Assembly (NCBI RefSeq): GCF_000440115.1
Contig: NZ_ALMY01000074.1
Coordinates: forward strand, 1 to 44,426
Source of the DNA: Streptococcus suis YS56
Lineage (GTDB): Bacteria > Bacillota > Bacilli > Lactobacillales > Streptococcaceae
Length of the DNA: 44,426 nt
Reading direction: 5' to 3'
Both the position numbers and the translations under genes were made by a program. Under the pieces are notes generated by a model. It made no database searches. It saw nothing but the letters and a program-made list of their open reading frames with translations, and was not told the DNA's origin. Positions 34,824 through 43,805 of this stretch are shown in pieces; positions within the stretch are counted from its first letter, which is position 1, and each line of letters starts with the position of its first letter.

Positions 34824-35102
34824 ATGGTTAAGGTATTAACAGCTTGTGGTAATGGCATGGGTTCATCCATGGTTATCAAGATGAAGGTTGAAAATGCTCT
34901 TCGTCAACTTGGTGTAACAGATTTCCAATCTGCTTCTTGCTCAGTAGGTGAGGCAAAAGGCTTGGCAGCGGGGTATGACATTGTGGTTGCTTCTAATCAC
35001 CTAATTGCTGAATTGGAAGGTCGTACGAAAGGTCATTTGGTTGGTCTTGACAATCTCATGGACGACAACGAAATCAAGACAAAACTAAGTCAAGTATTGT
35101 AA
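34824..35102 (+). CDS. ulaB: L-ascorbate PTS transporter, EIIB component
   Basis: 92-residue soluble phosphotransfer subunit. The phosphorylated Cys is C8 in LTACGNGMGSSMVIK, the classic P-loop of lactose/ascorbate-type EIIB. It takes phosphate from UlaC and passes it to ascorbate during transport by UlaA. AAGGAG precedes the ATG. Confidence 0.94.
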   Translation: MVKVLTACGNGMGSSMVIKMKVENALRQLGVTDFQSASCSVGEAKGLAAGYDIVVASNHLIAELEGRTKGHLVGLDNLMDDNEIKTKLSQVL

Positions 35103-35107
35103 TGAAT

Positions 35108-35134
35108 AGGGGACGGGATTTCTTCCCATCCCCT
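35108..35134 (+). other. intercistronic stem-loop between ulaB and ulaC
   Basis: AGGGGACGGGA/TCCCATCCCCT, 11-bp stem with a single mismatch. Only TTTC follows, so it is a weak terminator at most. It more likely protects the upstream mRNA or sets the EIIB/EIIA ratio. Confidence 0.55.
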
Positions 35135-35156
35135 TTCACATAGAGAGGAAGACAAT

Positions 35157-35642
35157 ATGAATTTACAAAAATCATTTACGGAAAATAATTCCATTCGCTT
35201 GGGATTGACGGCGGAAACCTGGCAGGAGGCTGTTCACTTGGCAGTTGAGCCTTTGATTGAAAGCGGTGCTGCAACAGAAGAATACTACGATGCCATCATC
35301 GCTTCGACGGAAGAATATGGTCCCTACTATGTGCTCATGCCAGGCATGGCTATGCCTCATGCTCAAGCTGGTGTCGGTGTCTTGAAGGACTCCTTTGCCT
35401 TGATTACCTTGACAAAACCAGTAGCCTTCTCAGATGGTAAGGAAGTTTCTGTCCTCTTGACACTTGCAGCGACAGATCCAAAAATCCATACTTCAGTAGC
35501 TATCCCTCAAATCATTGCTCTCTTCGAATTGGAAAATTCCATTGAGCGTCTGGTAGCTTGTCAGACAGCAGAAGAGGTTTTGGCAATGGTTGAAGAATCT
35601 AAAAATAGCCCATACTTAGAAGGTTTAGACTTGGATAGCTAG
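35157..35642 (+). CDS. ulaC: L-ascorbate PTS transporter, EIIA component
   Basis: 161 residues, mannitol/fructose-type EIIA fold. The phosphorylated His is H68 in GMAMPHAQAG. It accepts phosphate from HPr and donates it to UlaB. GAGGAAG precedes the ATG, and ulaD follows after 12 nt. Confidence 0.93.
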   Translation: MNLQKSFTENNSIRLGLTAETWQEAVHLAVEPLIESGAATEEYYDAIIASTEEYGPYYVLMPGMAMPHAQAGVGVLKDSFALITLTKPVAFSDGKEVSVLLTLAATDPKIHTSVAIPQIIALFELENSIERLVACQTAEEVLAMVEESKNSPYLEGLDLDS

Positions 35643-35654
35643 GAGGAAGAAAAG

Positions 35655-36320
35655 ATGACAAAACATATCCCAAATCTACAGGTTGCATTGGATCATTCAG
35701 ACTTGCAAGGTGCGATTAAAGCGGCTGTCTCCGTTGGTCATGAAGTGGATGTTATCGAAGCAGGTACAGTTTGCTTGCTCCAAGTTGGTAGCGAGTTGGT
35801 AGAAGTGCTTCGTAGCCTTTTCCCAGACAAAATCATCGTTGCGGATACCAAGTGTGCGGATGCTGGTGGTACGGTTGCTAAAAACAATGCCGTTCGTGGT
35901 GCAGACTGGATGACTTGTATCTGTTCTGCAACTATTCCAACTATGGAAGCGGCTTTGAAGGCTATCAAGGAAGTGCGTGGTGACAAGGGTGAAATCCAAA
36001 TCGAACTTTACGGTGATTGGACTTATGAACAAGCTCAACTCTGGTTGGATGCGGGCATTTCCCAAGCAATCTACCACCAATCACGCGATGCACTCCTTGC
36101 TGGCGAAACTTGGGGCGAAAAAGACCTCAACAAAGTGAAAAAATTGGTTGAAATGGGCTTCCGTGTTTCTGTAACAGGTGGTTTGGATGTTGACACGCTT
36201 AAATTGTTCGAGGGTGTAGATGTTTTCACCTTTATCGCAGGTCGCGGTATCACAGAAGCAGCAGACCCAGCAGCTGCAGCACGTGAATTTAAAGACGAAA
36301 TCCGTCGTATTTGGGGGTAA
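35655..36320 (+). CDS. ulaD: 3-keto-L-gulonate-6-phosphate decarboxylase
   Basis: 221-residue beta/alpha-barrel of the orotidine-5'-phosphate decarboxylase superfamily that converts 3-keto-L-gulonate 6-phosphate to L-xylulose 5-phosphate and CO2. Substrate- and metal-binding motifs are ALDHSD near the N-terminus, IEAGT, ADTKCADAGG (the D-x-K-x-x-D motif) and VTGGLD. AGGAGGAA precedes the ATG. Confidence 0.93.
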   Translation: MTKHIPNLQVALDHSDLQGAIKAAVSVGHEVDVIEAGTVCLLQVGSELVEVLRSLFPDKIIVADTKCADAGGTVAKNNAVRGADWMTCICSATIPTMEAALKAIKEVRGDKGEIQIELYGDWTYEQAQLWLDAGISQAIYHQSRDALLAGETWGEKDLNKVKKLVEMGFRVSVTGGLDVDTLKLFEGVDVFTFIAGRGITEAADPAAAAREFKDEIRRIWG

Positions 36321-36325
36321 GGCCC

Positions 36326-37189
36326 ATGGCACGACCAATCGGAATATATGAAAAGGCAACACCCAAGCACTTCACATGGAAGGAGCGTTTGGAGTTTGCC
36401 AAAGAATTAGGCTTCGACTTTGTGGAAATGTCGGTGGATGAGAGTGATGCACGTTTGGCTCGTTTGGAGTGGACCAAGGAAGAGCGTTTGGAGCTGGTCA
36501 AGGCTATCTATGAAACAGGTGTCCGTATTCCGACCATTTGCTTCTCTGGTCACCGTCGCTACCCGCTAGGTTCCAATGATCCTGTTCTTGAAGCTAAGTC
36601 CTTGGAAACCATGAAACAGTGTATCGAACTGGCTCAGGACCTTGGTGTTCGTGTCATCCAGTTGGCTGGCTATGACGTCTACTATGAGGAAAAATCGCCT
36701 GAAACTAGAGAGCGTTTCATAAAGAATCTCCGTAAGGCTTGCGACTGGGCTGAGCAGGCTCAGGTCATGTTGGCTATTGAGATCATGGATGATCCATTTA
36801 TCAACTCCATTGAAAAATACCTAGCCGTTGAAAAAGAAATCGATTCGCCATATCTCTTTGTTTATCCAGATACTGGAAACGTGTCTGCTTGGCACAATGA
36901 CATTTACAGCGAATTTTACCTAGGACACCGTTCTATTGCAGCCCTTCACTTGAAAGATACCTATGCGGTAACGGAAACTTCTAAAGGTCAATTCCGTGAT
37001 GTCCCATTCGGTCAGGGCTGTGTGGATTGGGACAATATGTTTGCAGTCTTGAAAAAGACCAACTACCAAGGTCCATTCTTGATTGAGATGTGGTCTGAAA
37101 ACTGCGAAACGGTTGAGGAAACACGAGCTGCTATCAAGGAAGCGCAAGATTTCCTCTATCCATTGATTGAGAAAGCGGGGTTGAACTAA
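36326..37189 (+). CDS. ulaE: L-xylulose-5-phosphate 3-epimerase (L-ribulose-5-phosphate forming)
   Basis: 287-residue xylose-isomerase-like barrel. Recognisable motifs: RPIGIYEKATP, ICFSGHRRYPLGS, AIEIMDDPF and VYPDTGNVSAWHND with metal ligands Glu, Asp and His. The ATG at 36326 is used, 5 nt after the ulaD stop, with a G-rich site in the end of ulaD. A longer frame from 36311 would overlap ulaD. Its stop overlaps the ulaF start (TAATG). Confidence 0.92.
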   Translation: MARPIGIYEKATPKHFTWKERLEFAKELGFDFVEMSVDESDARLARLEWTKEERLELVKAIYETGVRIPTICFSGHRRYPLGSNDPVLEAKSLETMKQCIELAQDLGVRVIQLAGYDVYYEEKSPETRERFIKNLRKACDWAEQAQVMLAIEIMDDPFINSIEKYLAVEKEIDSPYLFVYPDTGNVSAWHNDIYSEFYLGHRSIAALHLKDTYAVTETSKGQFRDVPFGQGCVDWDNMFAVLKKTNYQGPFLIEMWSENCETVEETRAAIKEAQDFLYPLIEKAGLN

Positions 37190-37905
37190 TGCCAAAAGAT
37201 TTACAGGAAATGCGCCAACGGGTTTATGAGGCCAACATCGCCCTACCTGCCCACGGACTTGTTAAATTCACTTGGGGCAACGTATCAGAAGTCTGCCGAG
37301 AACTTGGTCGGATTGTCATCAAGCCGTCTGGTGTGGACTATGAAAAATTGTCCCCTGAAAACATGGTCGTTACGGACTTGGATGGAAATGTGGTAGAAGG
37401 TGACCTCAATCCTTCATCTGACTTGGCAACTCACGTTGCCCTCTACAAGGCTTGGCCAAATGTCCATGCCGTTGTTCATACGCATTCGACAGAGGCAGTT
37501 GGTTGGGCTCAGGCAGGTCGGGATATTCCATTCTATGGAACCACTCATGCGGACTATTTCTACGGTCCAGTACCATGTGCCCGTTCTTTGACAGCTGAGG
37601 AAGTGAACTCGGCCTATGAAAAAGAAACAGGTGCAGTCATCATCGAGGAATTCGAGCGTCGCGGCATTGACCCAGTTGCCGTTCCAGGAATAGTTGTCCG
37701 TAACCATGGACCATTTACCTGGGGCAAGGATCCTGCTCAGGCAGTCTACCACAGTGTTGTCCTTGAGGAAGTGGCTCGGATGAACCGCTACACCGAACAA
37801 ATCAATCCACGGGTGGAGCCAGCACCAAGCTATATTATGGACAAGCACTACCTCCGTAAGCATGGTCCAAATGCCTACTACGGCCAAAAGGGCGATGCTC
37901 ACTAA
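37189..37905 (+). CDS. ulaF: L-ribulose-5-phosphate 4-epimerase
   Basis: 238-residue class II aldolase-family epimerase producing D-xylulose 5-phosphate, which enters the pentose phosphate pathway. Zinc-binding His residues are visible in AVVHTHSTEAV (H-x-H) and VVRNHGPFTWG; KFTWGNVSE and PSSDLATHVALYK are family hallmarks. It overlaps the last base of the ulaE stop, so the two are translationally coupled. Confidence 0.93.
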   Translation: MPKDLQEMRQRVYEANIALPAHGLVKFTWGNVSEVCRELGRIVIKPSGVDYEKLSPENMVVTDLDGNVVEGDLNPSSDLATHVALYKAWPNVHAVVHTHSTEAVGWAQAGRDIPFYGTTHADYFYGPVPCARSLTAEEVNSAYEKETGAVIIEEFERRGIDPVAVPGIVVRNHGPFTWGKDPAQAVYHSVVLEEVARMNRYTEQINPRVEPAPSYIMDKHYLRKHGPNAYYGQKGDAH

Positions 37906-37928
37906 ACTTGGTTTCTAGAAAAAGGATT

Positions 37929-37968
37929 AGAAGAATGAGAAAAGAGCTCTCCTCATTCTTCTTTTTTT
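37929..37968 (+). terminator. terminator after ulaF
   Basis: AGAAGAATGAG/CTCATTCTTCT stem followed by seven T residues. It should end most ulaA-F transcripts, reducing expression of the next gene. Confidence 0.8.
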
Positions 37969-37981
37969 GAAAGGAGAGGAC

Positions 37982-38599
37982 ATGAGAAAGTTTTTACAAG
38001 ACAGCCTGACAGAGATTGCCTACTATCTTGAGTTGATCTTGTCTGCCATTTTAGGGCTTGCCCTTCTTGCCTTGTCGGGCCTGCTACTAGCTGACCTCCT
38101 TCAGTCCCTCACAGGTGGGATACAGGCAGATGCTTTTATCCAGAGTTTTTTGAGCAAGGCCATGACCCTGGCAGTCGGGGTTGAATTTATCAAAATGCTC
38201 TGCAAACAATCCCCTAGCACGGTGATTGAGGTACTCCTGGTTGCCATTGCTCGCCAACTGATTGTGGAGCATGGTTCCAGTATGGATTACCTGATTGGCA
38301 TTGTGTCGGTTGCCATCTTATTTGCGGTGCGAAAATACCTCTTTACCCAGTTTGATGATTCTAATAATATCATCATGCGGGCCAGTCAAAAGGTCAAGGT
38401 TGCCAATATCATTGCCCGTGTCAAAATTCCCAGCCAAGGTAGTGAGACTCTGCGCGAATTTGTCACTCGCAAACTGAATGAAGAGGAAAAAACGATTGCT
38501 ATCGGTGCCTGTGTCTATCTGAAAAATGTGGCCTTACGAATTGACAATATGCATGGGGATTTGATTACAAGAGTGGAAATTATAAAAAGCGTCTATTGA
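37982..38599 (+). CDS. PsiE-like membrane protein
   Basis: 205 residues. About four hydrophobic spans in the first 125 residues (LILSAILGLALLALSGLLL, then AMTLAVGVEFIKMLC, VIEVLLVAIARQLIVEH and LIGIVSVAILFAVRKYLF) resemble the PsiE (phosphate-starvation-inducible E) family. A soluble C-terminal domain of about 80 residues follows that I do not recognise. AAAGGAG precedes the ATG. It lies between ulaF and the regulator gene, behind a terminator. A role in ascorbate use is not indicated by sequence. Confidence 0.6.
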   Translation: MRKFLQDSLTEIAYYLELILSAILGLALLALSGLLLADLLQSLTGGIQADAFIQSFLSKAMTLAVGVEFIKMLCKQSPSTVIEVLLVAIARQLIVEHGSSMDYLIGIVSVAILFAVRKYLFTQFDDSNNIIMRASQKVKVANIIARVKIPSQGSETLREFVTRKLNEEEKTIAIGACVYLKNVALRIDNMHGDLITRVEIIKSVY

Positions 38600-38689
38600 A
38601 TGCTGTAGAGAACTTCGTACGATAAGATAACTGGTAATAGGACTCAGAACATGATACAATGGAAACGGTGACATGAAAAGGAGGACCAG

Positions 38690-40378
38690 ATGTTATTAGA
38701 TAAGAGTAGCTGTGATTTGTTACACTACCTCATTCGCTTGCAGGAGCCAGCGACGGTAATGGAGATATCACGTGAATTGGGACAATCACGGCGTAAGATT
38801 TACTATCATCTCGAGAAAATCAATGCTTCCTTGCCGGCTCATCTAGATATGATTGAAAGTCAGCCTCGGATTGGTCTGCTGCTAACGCCAGAGCAGAAAG
38901 AAGCTTGTCAGGTTCTCTTGGAAGGTCTGGATTCCTATAGCTATATTCTCAATATGACTGAGCGGATGCAGTTGATGCTGATCTATATCTGTATTGCACA
39001 AGAGCGAGTGACCATTGAAAAACTAATGGAGTTGACAGAGGTTTCCCGCAATACCGTCCTGAATGACTTGAATGAAATCAGGGGCAAGCTAGCTCAGGAA
39101 CAATACCAGATGACCCTGTATGTATCCAAGGTACATGGCTATGATTTGGACTGCCACCCTCTCAATAAGATTCAGTATATGCACTCCTTGCTCTATAATC
39201 TCTACGCCGAGGCCAATGAAGGTTTTATACAGGTATTAGAAGGCAAGGTCGGTGATTTTTCAGGTTGTCAGGAGTTCTTCTCGGACCAACTTTCTCAATT
39301 TTTGACCAAACAAGTATCGGTCATTGAGCGGGAACTGGGGAAAAAGATTAATCGATCTGAAATCGAGTTTATGTTGAAAATCTTGCCTTATATCTTGCTC
39401 AGCTATCGCAATATGGACTTGACGGCTGAGGATAAGGAGGCAATTGTCCGCGAATTTACCTTGGTCTATGAGCGGATTGAGTATACGGTCGCTCATCATT
39501 TTCAACAAGCCTTAGAAACTGCTTTTGATATTGAGCTAGATGATATTGAGGTTTCTTTGATAGCGGTCTTGCTCTTGTCTTATCGGAAGGACCGCGATGC
39601 CCATGTGACCAGTCAGGATTTTGTAGAACTTAAAAAAGTAGTTGATAAATTTATTCGTTATTTCGAGATTCATTCTTCCTTTGAGCTTGAGAATAAGGAG
39701 GAACTTTCTCATCATCTCTTGGCTCACTGTAAAGCTCTGCTATTTCGCAAAACCTACGGGATTTTATCGCGTAATCCCTTGGCAGAACAGATTCGCTACA
39801 AGTACGATACGCTGTTTCGGGTGACGAAAACGGCGGGACATATCTTGGAAGAGGCCTGGCAGATTGTGCTGACCGATGAAGATGTGGCCTACCTGACCAT
39901 TCATTTGGGAGGTGCCCTCCGTCGAAGTGGTAGTCGGAAGGTCAGCAGTCCGACTGTTTATCTGATTTGTGATGAAGGGGTTTCGGTCCAGAGGCTCTTA
40001 CTCAAGCAATGCCAGCATCATTTGCCGGATAAGACAATCTCTGCTGTCTTTACAACAGAGCAGTTTAAGAGCGTGGAAGACCTCTTGGATATTGATTTTC
40101 TGGTGTCGACCAATGAGGCTCTGGAAACAGACTTGCCCTTGATACAGGTGCATCCGATTCTAGATTTTGATGATGTTTTGAAATTGATTCATTTTGCCAA
40201 ATACCGTACCTTGACGGACAGTCAGAAAGGCTTTGCAATGGAGCTAGACAAGCTTCTGGGAAATTATGTTTCCGACGAGAAACAGGCGATAGAACTAAAA
40301 CAACGCTTGCAAGGCTTGATTGCCAATGAATTGCTGACCAGTCTGTCGGGGCAGGAAATCGAAACAGACTTATATTAA
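38690..40378 (+). CDS. ulaR: PRD-containing transcriptional activator of the ula genes
   Basis: 562 residues, LicR/MtlR-type. Two N-terminal helix-turn-helix segments (about 1-60, 85-145; ELTEVSRNTVLNDLNEI), two PTS regulation domains (about 190-305 and 310-420) with conserved His-containing stretches, and an EIIB-like domain (about 425-520) with a Cys in YLICDEGVSVQRL. There is no C-terminal EIIA-like domain. DNA-binding helices rather than an RNA-binding CAT domain make it an activator, not an antiterminator. AAAGGAGG precedes the ATG. Its position between ulaF and ulaG and the paired boxes suggest it controls both units. Confidence 0.85.
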   Translation: MLLDKSSCDLLHYLIRLQEPATVMEISRELGQSRRKIYYHLEKINASLPAHLDMIESQPRIGLLLTPEQKEACQVLLEGLDSYSYILNMTERMQLMLIYICIAQERVTIEKLMELTEVSRNTVLNDLNEIRGKLAQEQYQMTLYVSKVHGYDLDCHPLNKIQYMHSLLYNLYAEANEGFIQVLEGKVGDFSGCQEFFSDQLSQFLTKQVSVIERELGKKINRSEIEFMLKILPYILLSYRNMDLTAEDKEAIVREFTLVYERIEYTVAHHFQQALETAFDIELDDIEVSLIAVLLLSYRKDRDAHVTSQDFVELKKVVDKFIRYFEIHSSFELENKEELSHHLLAHCKALLFRKTYGILSRNPLAEQIRYKYDTLFRVTKTAGHILEEAWQIVLTDEDVAYLTIHLGGALRRSGSRKVSSPTVYLICDEGVSVQRLLLKQCQHHLPDKTISAVFTTEQFKSVEDLLDIDFLVSTNEALETDLPLIQVHPILDFDDVLKLIHFAKYRTLTDSQKGFAMELDKLLGNYVSDEKQAIELKQRLQGLIANELLTSLSGQEIETDLY

Positions 40379-40379
40379 A

Positions 40380-40416
40380 GTCCAAATGTGAACACAAACC
40401 TGTGTTTTATTTGGTC
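40380..40416 (+). promoter_or_regulatory. UlaR box upstream of ulaG
   Basis: Second copy of the 37-bp block, with AACACA-AACC-TGTGTT inside CCAAAT/ATTTGG arms. It starts 1 nt after the ulaR stop and is followed by eight T residues, so as RNA it could also terminate ulaR. Confidence 0.65.
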
Positions 40417-40439
40417 TTTTTTTTGTTGCCTTTGGAGCA

Positions 40440-40445
40440 TATACT
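40440..40445 (+). promoter_or_regulatory. ulaG promoter -10
   Basis: TATACT, 27 bp after the start of GGTC in the UlaR box, the same spacing as in ulaA. No good -35 is present. Confidence 0.55.
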
Positions 40446-40482
40446 AGAAGCATAGAAACGTACCTTACAGGAGGAATGAAAA

Positions 40483-41574
40483 ATGGCTAAAGTTCAAGAT
40501 ATTACAAGAGAATCATGGATTCTTTCAACCTTCCCAGAATGGGGAACTTGGCTCAATGAAGAAATTGAAGAAGAAGTAGTGCCCGAAGGCAACTTTGCTA
40601 TGTGGTGGCTAGGTAACTGTGGTGTTTGGATCAAGACACCTGGTGGTGCTAACGTGGTCATGGACCTCTGGTCATCTCGCGGTAAGTCAACTAAAAAAGT
40701 AAAAGATATGGTTTGGGGACACCAAATGGCTAATATGGCAGGTGTTCGCAAATTGCAACCAAACTTGCGTGTACAACCAATGGTTATCGATCCATTCGCT
40801 ATCAATGAATTGGACTACTACCTAGTATCACACGTCCACAGTGATCACATGGACATCAGCACAGCCGCAGCCATCATCAACAATCCTAAATTGGACCATG
40901 TCAAATTTGTAGGACCAGTTGAAAGTGGCGACATCTGGGAAAAATGGGGCGTTCCAGCAGACCGCATTATCCGCATCGCACCAGGAGACAGCTTTGAATT
41001 CAAAGACATCAAGGTTCACGCTGTAGAATCCTTCGACCGCACCTGCTTGGTAACTCTTCCAATCGGAGGCTACGAAGAAAATGGCGGCAAACTAGCAGGA
41101 CTTCCTGTGACAGATGAACTCATGGCTCGTAAGGCAGTCAACTATGTCTTTGAAACACCTGGCGGAACTATCTACCACGGTGCAGACTCACACTTCTCAA
41201 ACTACTTTGCAAAACACGGCCGCGACTTCAACATCGACGTTGCTATCAACAACTACGGTGACAACCCAATCGGTATCCAAGACAAGATGACCTCAATCGA
41301 CCTTCTCCGTATGGCAGAAAACTTGCGTGCTAAGGTAATCATCCCTGTTCACTATGACATCTGGTCTAACTTTATGGCGTCAACAGATGAAATCTTGCAG
41401 CTCTGGAAAATGCGCAAAGAACGCCTGCAATACGACTTCCATCCATTCATCTGGGAAGTTGGTGGCAAGTATACTTATCCGATGGACAAGGACCGTATTG
41501 AATATCACCACCCACGTGGCTTTGATGATTGCTTCTTAGAAGACTCAAATATTCAATTTAAGGCTTTGTTATAA
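40483..41574 (+). CDS. ulaG: L-ascorbate-6-phosphate lactonase
   Basis: 363 residues, metallo-beta-lactamase fold. It hydrolyses the imported L-ascorbate 6-phosphate to 3-keto-L-gulonate 6-phosphate. The metal motif is HVHSDHMD (H117, H119, D121, H122), with further ligand candidates in YHGADSHFSN and PVHYDIW. AGGAGG precedes the ATG. It has its own UlaR-type box and promoter, closed by the hairpin at 41666-41694. Confidence 0.93.
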   Translation: MAKVQDITRESWILSTFPEWGTWLNEEIEEEVVPEGNFAMWWLGNCGVWIKTPGGANVVMDLWSSRGKSTKKVKDMVWGHQMANMAGVRKLQPNLRVQPMVIDPFAINELDYYLVSHVHSDHMDISTAAAIINNPKLDHVKFVGPVESGDIWEKWGVPADRIIRIAPGDSFEFKDIKVHAVESFDRTCLVTLPIGGYEENGGKLAGLPVTDELMARKAVNYVFETPGGTIYHGADSHFSNYFAKHGRDFNIDVAINNYGDNPIGIQDKMTSIDLLRMAENLRAKVIIPVHYDIWSNFMASTDEILQLWKMRKERLQYDFHPFIWEVGGKYTYPMDKDRIEYHHPRGFDDCFLEDSNIQFKALL

Positions 41575-41665
41575 GATTTAGAACTCTCTTGCTCCATAGA
41601 GACGAGGAGAGGTACTATAAACTCTGATAAAGTATGAAATGTGCGAATTACTACTGTTCACTCCA

Positions 41666-41694
41666 AGGGCGGGACGAAAGTCCTGCCTCTTTTC
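41666..41694 (+). terminator. ulaG terminator
   Basis: GGCGGGAC-GAAA-GTCCTGCC stem-loop followed by CTCTTTT. The 90 nt before it hold nothing recognisable. Confidence 0.75.
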
Positions 41695-41746
41695 TACGGA
41701 CAATTTATTTCTCGCTTCATTTCAAACAGACATAGAAAACGCTTTA

Positions 41747-41755
41747 TGGTATAAT
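41747..41755 (+). promoter_or_regulatory. tkt promoter (extended -10)
   Basis: TGGTATAAT, TGn plus a consensus -10, 31 nt before the tkt ATG. Confidence 0.6.
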
Positions 41756-41785
41756 AAATTCATGACTTTAAAAAAGGAGAAAAAC

Positions 41786-43756
41786 ATGTCAAATCTTTCA
41801 GTCAATGCGATTCGTTTCCTTGGTATTGATGCCATCGAAAAATCAAAATCAGGTCACCCAGGTGTCGTCATGGGTGCGGCTCCAATGGCCTACAGCCTTT
41901 TTACTAAAGAACTTCGTATCAACCCAGCTCAGCCAAACTGGATGAACCGCGACCGCTTTATCTTATCAGCAGGTCATGGGTCAATGCTCCTCTACGGACT
42001 TCTTCATTTGTCAGGATTTGAAGATGTCACTATGGATGAAATCAAGAACTTCCGTCAATGGGGTTCAAAAACACCAGGTCACCCAGAATTTGGTCATACA
42101 GCAGGTGTCGACGCGACAACTGGCCCTCTTGGACAAGGTATCTCAACTGCGACAGGTTTTGCACAAGCAGAGCGTTTCCTCGCAGCGAAGTACAACCGCG
42201 ACGGTTTCCCAATCTTTGACCACTATACTTATGTCATCTGTGGCGATGGCGATTTGATGGAAGGTGTTTCTGCAGAAGCGGCTTCGTATGCTGGTCTTCA
42301 AAAATTAGAAAAACTGATCGTTCTTTACGATTCAAACGACATCAACTTGGACGGGGAAACAAAAGACTCCTTCACAGAAGATGTACGTGCTCGCTACAAT
42401 GCTTACGGCTGGCACACGGACTTGGTAACAGACGGTACGGATGTAGATGCCATCTTCGCAGCTATTGAAAAAGCCAAGGCAGCAGGTAAACCATCTCTTA
42501 TCGAGATTAAGACAGTTATCGGACATGGTTCACCAAACAAACAAGGCACAAACGCTGTTCACGGTGCGCCACTTGGTGCGGAAGAAGCAGAAGCAACTCG
42601 TAAGGCGCTTGACTGGAACTATGGTCCATTTGAAATTCCAGCAGAAGTCTATGCTGACTTCAAGGAAAATGTAGCAGACCGTGGTGCAGCAGCCTACGAT
42701 GCCTGGGTGAAATTGGTAGAAGACTACAAGCAAGCTCATCCAGAATTGGCTGAAGAAGTAACAGCTATCTTGGAAGGTCGCGATGTAGTAGAAGTGAAAC
42801 CAGAAGACTTCCCAGTCTATGAAAATGGCTTTTCACAAGCAACTCGTAACTCATCACAAGATGCCCTCAACGCAGCGGCTAAGGTCTTGCCAACCTTCCT
42901 CGGTGGTTCAGCAGACTTGGCTCACTCAAATATGACCTACATCAAGGAAGATGGTTTGCAAGATTCAGTAAATCCACTCAACCGCAACATCCAGTTCGGT
43001 GTGCGTGAATTTGCTATGGGTACTATCTTGAACGGTATGGCAGCCCACGGCGGACTTCGTGTCTATGGTGGTACCTTCTTCGTCTTCTCAGACTATGTGA
43101 AGGCAGCGGTTCGTTTGTCAGCCCTTCAAGGTCTTCCTGTGACTTACGTCTTCACACACGACTCTATCGCAGTTGGTGAAGATGGCCCAACTCACGAGCC
43201 AATCGAACACTTGGCAGGACTTCGTGCTATGCCAAACCTCAATGTCTTCCGTCCAGCAGATGCGCGTGAAACACAGGCGGCTTGGTACTTGTCATTGACT
43301 AGCAAGTCAACTCCATCAGCACTTGTCCTCACTCGTCAAAACTTGACAGTTGAAGAAGGTACTGACTTTGACAAGGTTGCCAAAGGTGCCTATGTGGTTT
43401 ACGAAACAGAAGGCTTTGATACGATTCTTCTAGCATCTGGTTCAGAGGTTAACTTGGCTGTTAAAGCTGCCAAAGAACTAGAAGCTGCTGGTACAAAAGT
43501 GCGTGTGGTTTCTGTACCATCAACTGAGCTATTTGATGCCCAAGATGCAGCTTATAAGGAAGAAATCCTTCCAAATGCTATCCGTCGTCGTTTGGCAATC
43601 GAAATGGGTGCAACTCAAAGCTGGTACAAGTATGTCGGTCTTGACGGTAAAGTTCTCGGAATTGATACCTTCGGTGCATCAGCTCCAGCCCAAACCGTTA
43701 TTGACAACTACGGCTTCACAGTAGAAAATGTTGTGAAATTGGTTGGTGAACTCTAA
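41786..43756 (+). CDS. tkt: transketolase
   Basis: 656-residue thiamine-diphosphate enzyme of the pentose phosphate pathway. Motifs: [12 protein letters not shown] near the N-terminus, TPP-binding [18 protein letters not shown] with the later [26 protein letters not shown] in the second domain, and a C-terminal transketolase domain. The ATG at 41786 has AAAGGAG upstream. The annotated-length alternative from 41639 crosses the promoter and is rejected. It uses the D-xylulose 5-phosphate made by the adjacent ula pathway, but its own promoter shows no UlaR box. Confidence 0.95.
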   Translation: MSNLSVNAIRFLGIDAIEKSKSGHPGVVMGAAPMAYSLFTKELRINPAQPNWMNRDRFILSAGHGSMLLYGLLHLSGFEDVTMDEIKNFRQWGSKTPGHPEFGHTAGVDATTGPLGQGISTATGFAQAERFLAAKYNRDGFPIFDHYTYVICGDGDLMEGVSAEAASYAGLQKLEKLIVLYDSNDINLDGETKDSFTEDVRARYNAYGWHTDLVTDGTDVDAIFAAIEKAKAAGKPSLIEIKTVIGHGSPNKQGTNAVHGAPLGAEEAEATRKALDWNYGPFEIPAEVYADFKENVADRGAAAYDAWVKLVEDYKQAHPELAEEVTAILEGRDVVEVKPEDFPVYENGFSQATRNSSQDALNAAAKVLPTFLGGSADLAHSNMTYIKEDGLQDSVNPLNRNIQFGVREFAMGTILNGMAAHGGLRVYGGTFFVFSDYVKAAVRLSALQGLPVTYVFTHDSIAVGEDGPTHEPIEHLAGLRAMPNLNVFRPADARETQAAWYLSLTSKSTPSALVLTRQNLTVEEGTDFDKVAKGAYVVYETEGFDTILLASGSEVNLAVKAAKELEAAGTKVRVVSVPSTELFDAQDAAYKEEILPNAIRRRLAIEMGATQSWYKYVGLDGKVLGIDTFGASAPAQTVIDNYGFTVENVVKLVGEL

Positions 43757-43767
43757 GATAACCTTTG

Positions 43768-43792
43768 AAACAGTCCTTCGGGACTGTTTTTG
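43768..43792 (+). terminator. tkt terminator
   Basis: AAACAGTCC-TTCG-GGACTGTTT stem with a TTCG tetraloop and T-tract. It ends only 14 nt before the tadA start. Confidence 0.85.
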
Positions 43793-43799
43793 TTATAAT
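43791..43799 (+). promoter_or_regulatory. tadA promoter (extended -10, leaderless layout)
   Basis: TGTTATAAT (TGn plus TATAAT). The -10 ends 6 nt before the tadA ATG, so transcription would begin at or within a base or so of the start codon. Confidence 0.6.
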
Positions 43800-43805
43800 A
43801 ACACC

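Noticed and set aside
38690..40378. BglG-type RNA antiterminator acting on the hairpins before ulaA and ulaG
   Set aside because: The N-terminus contains DNA-binding helix-turn-helix segments, not the short RNA-binding CAT domain, and the boxes lie upstream of the -10 elements, so they are not in the ula leaders.
41735..41749. cre-like AGAAAACGCTTTAT before tkt
   Set aside because: Three of the defined cre positions mismatch, including both terminal bases on one side, so it is not better than chance.
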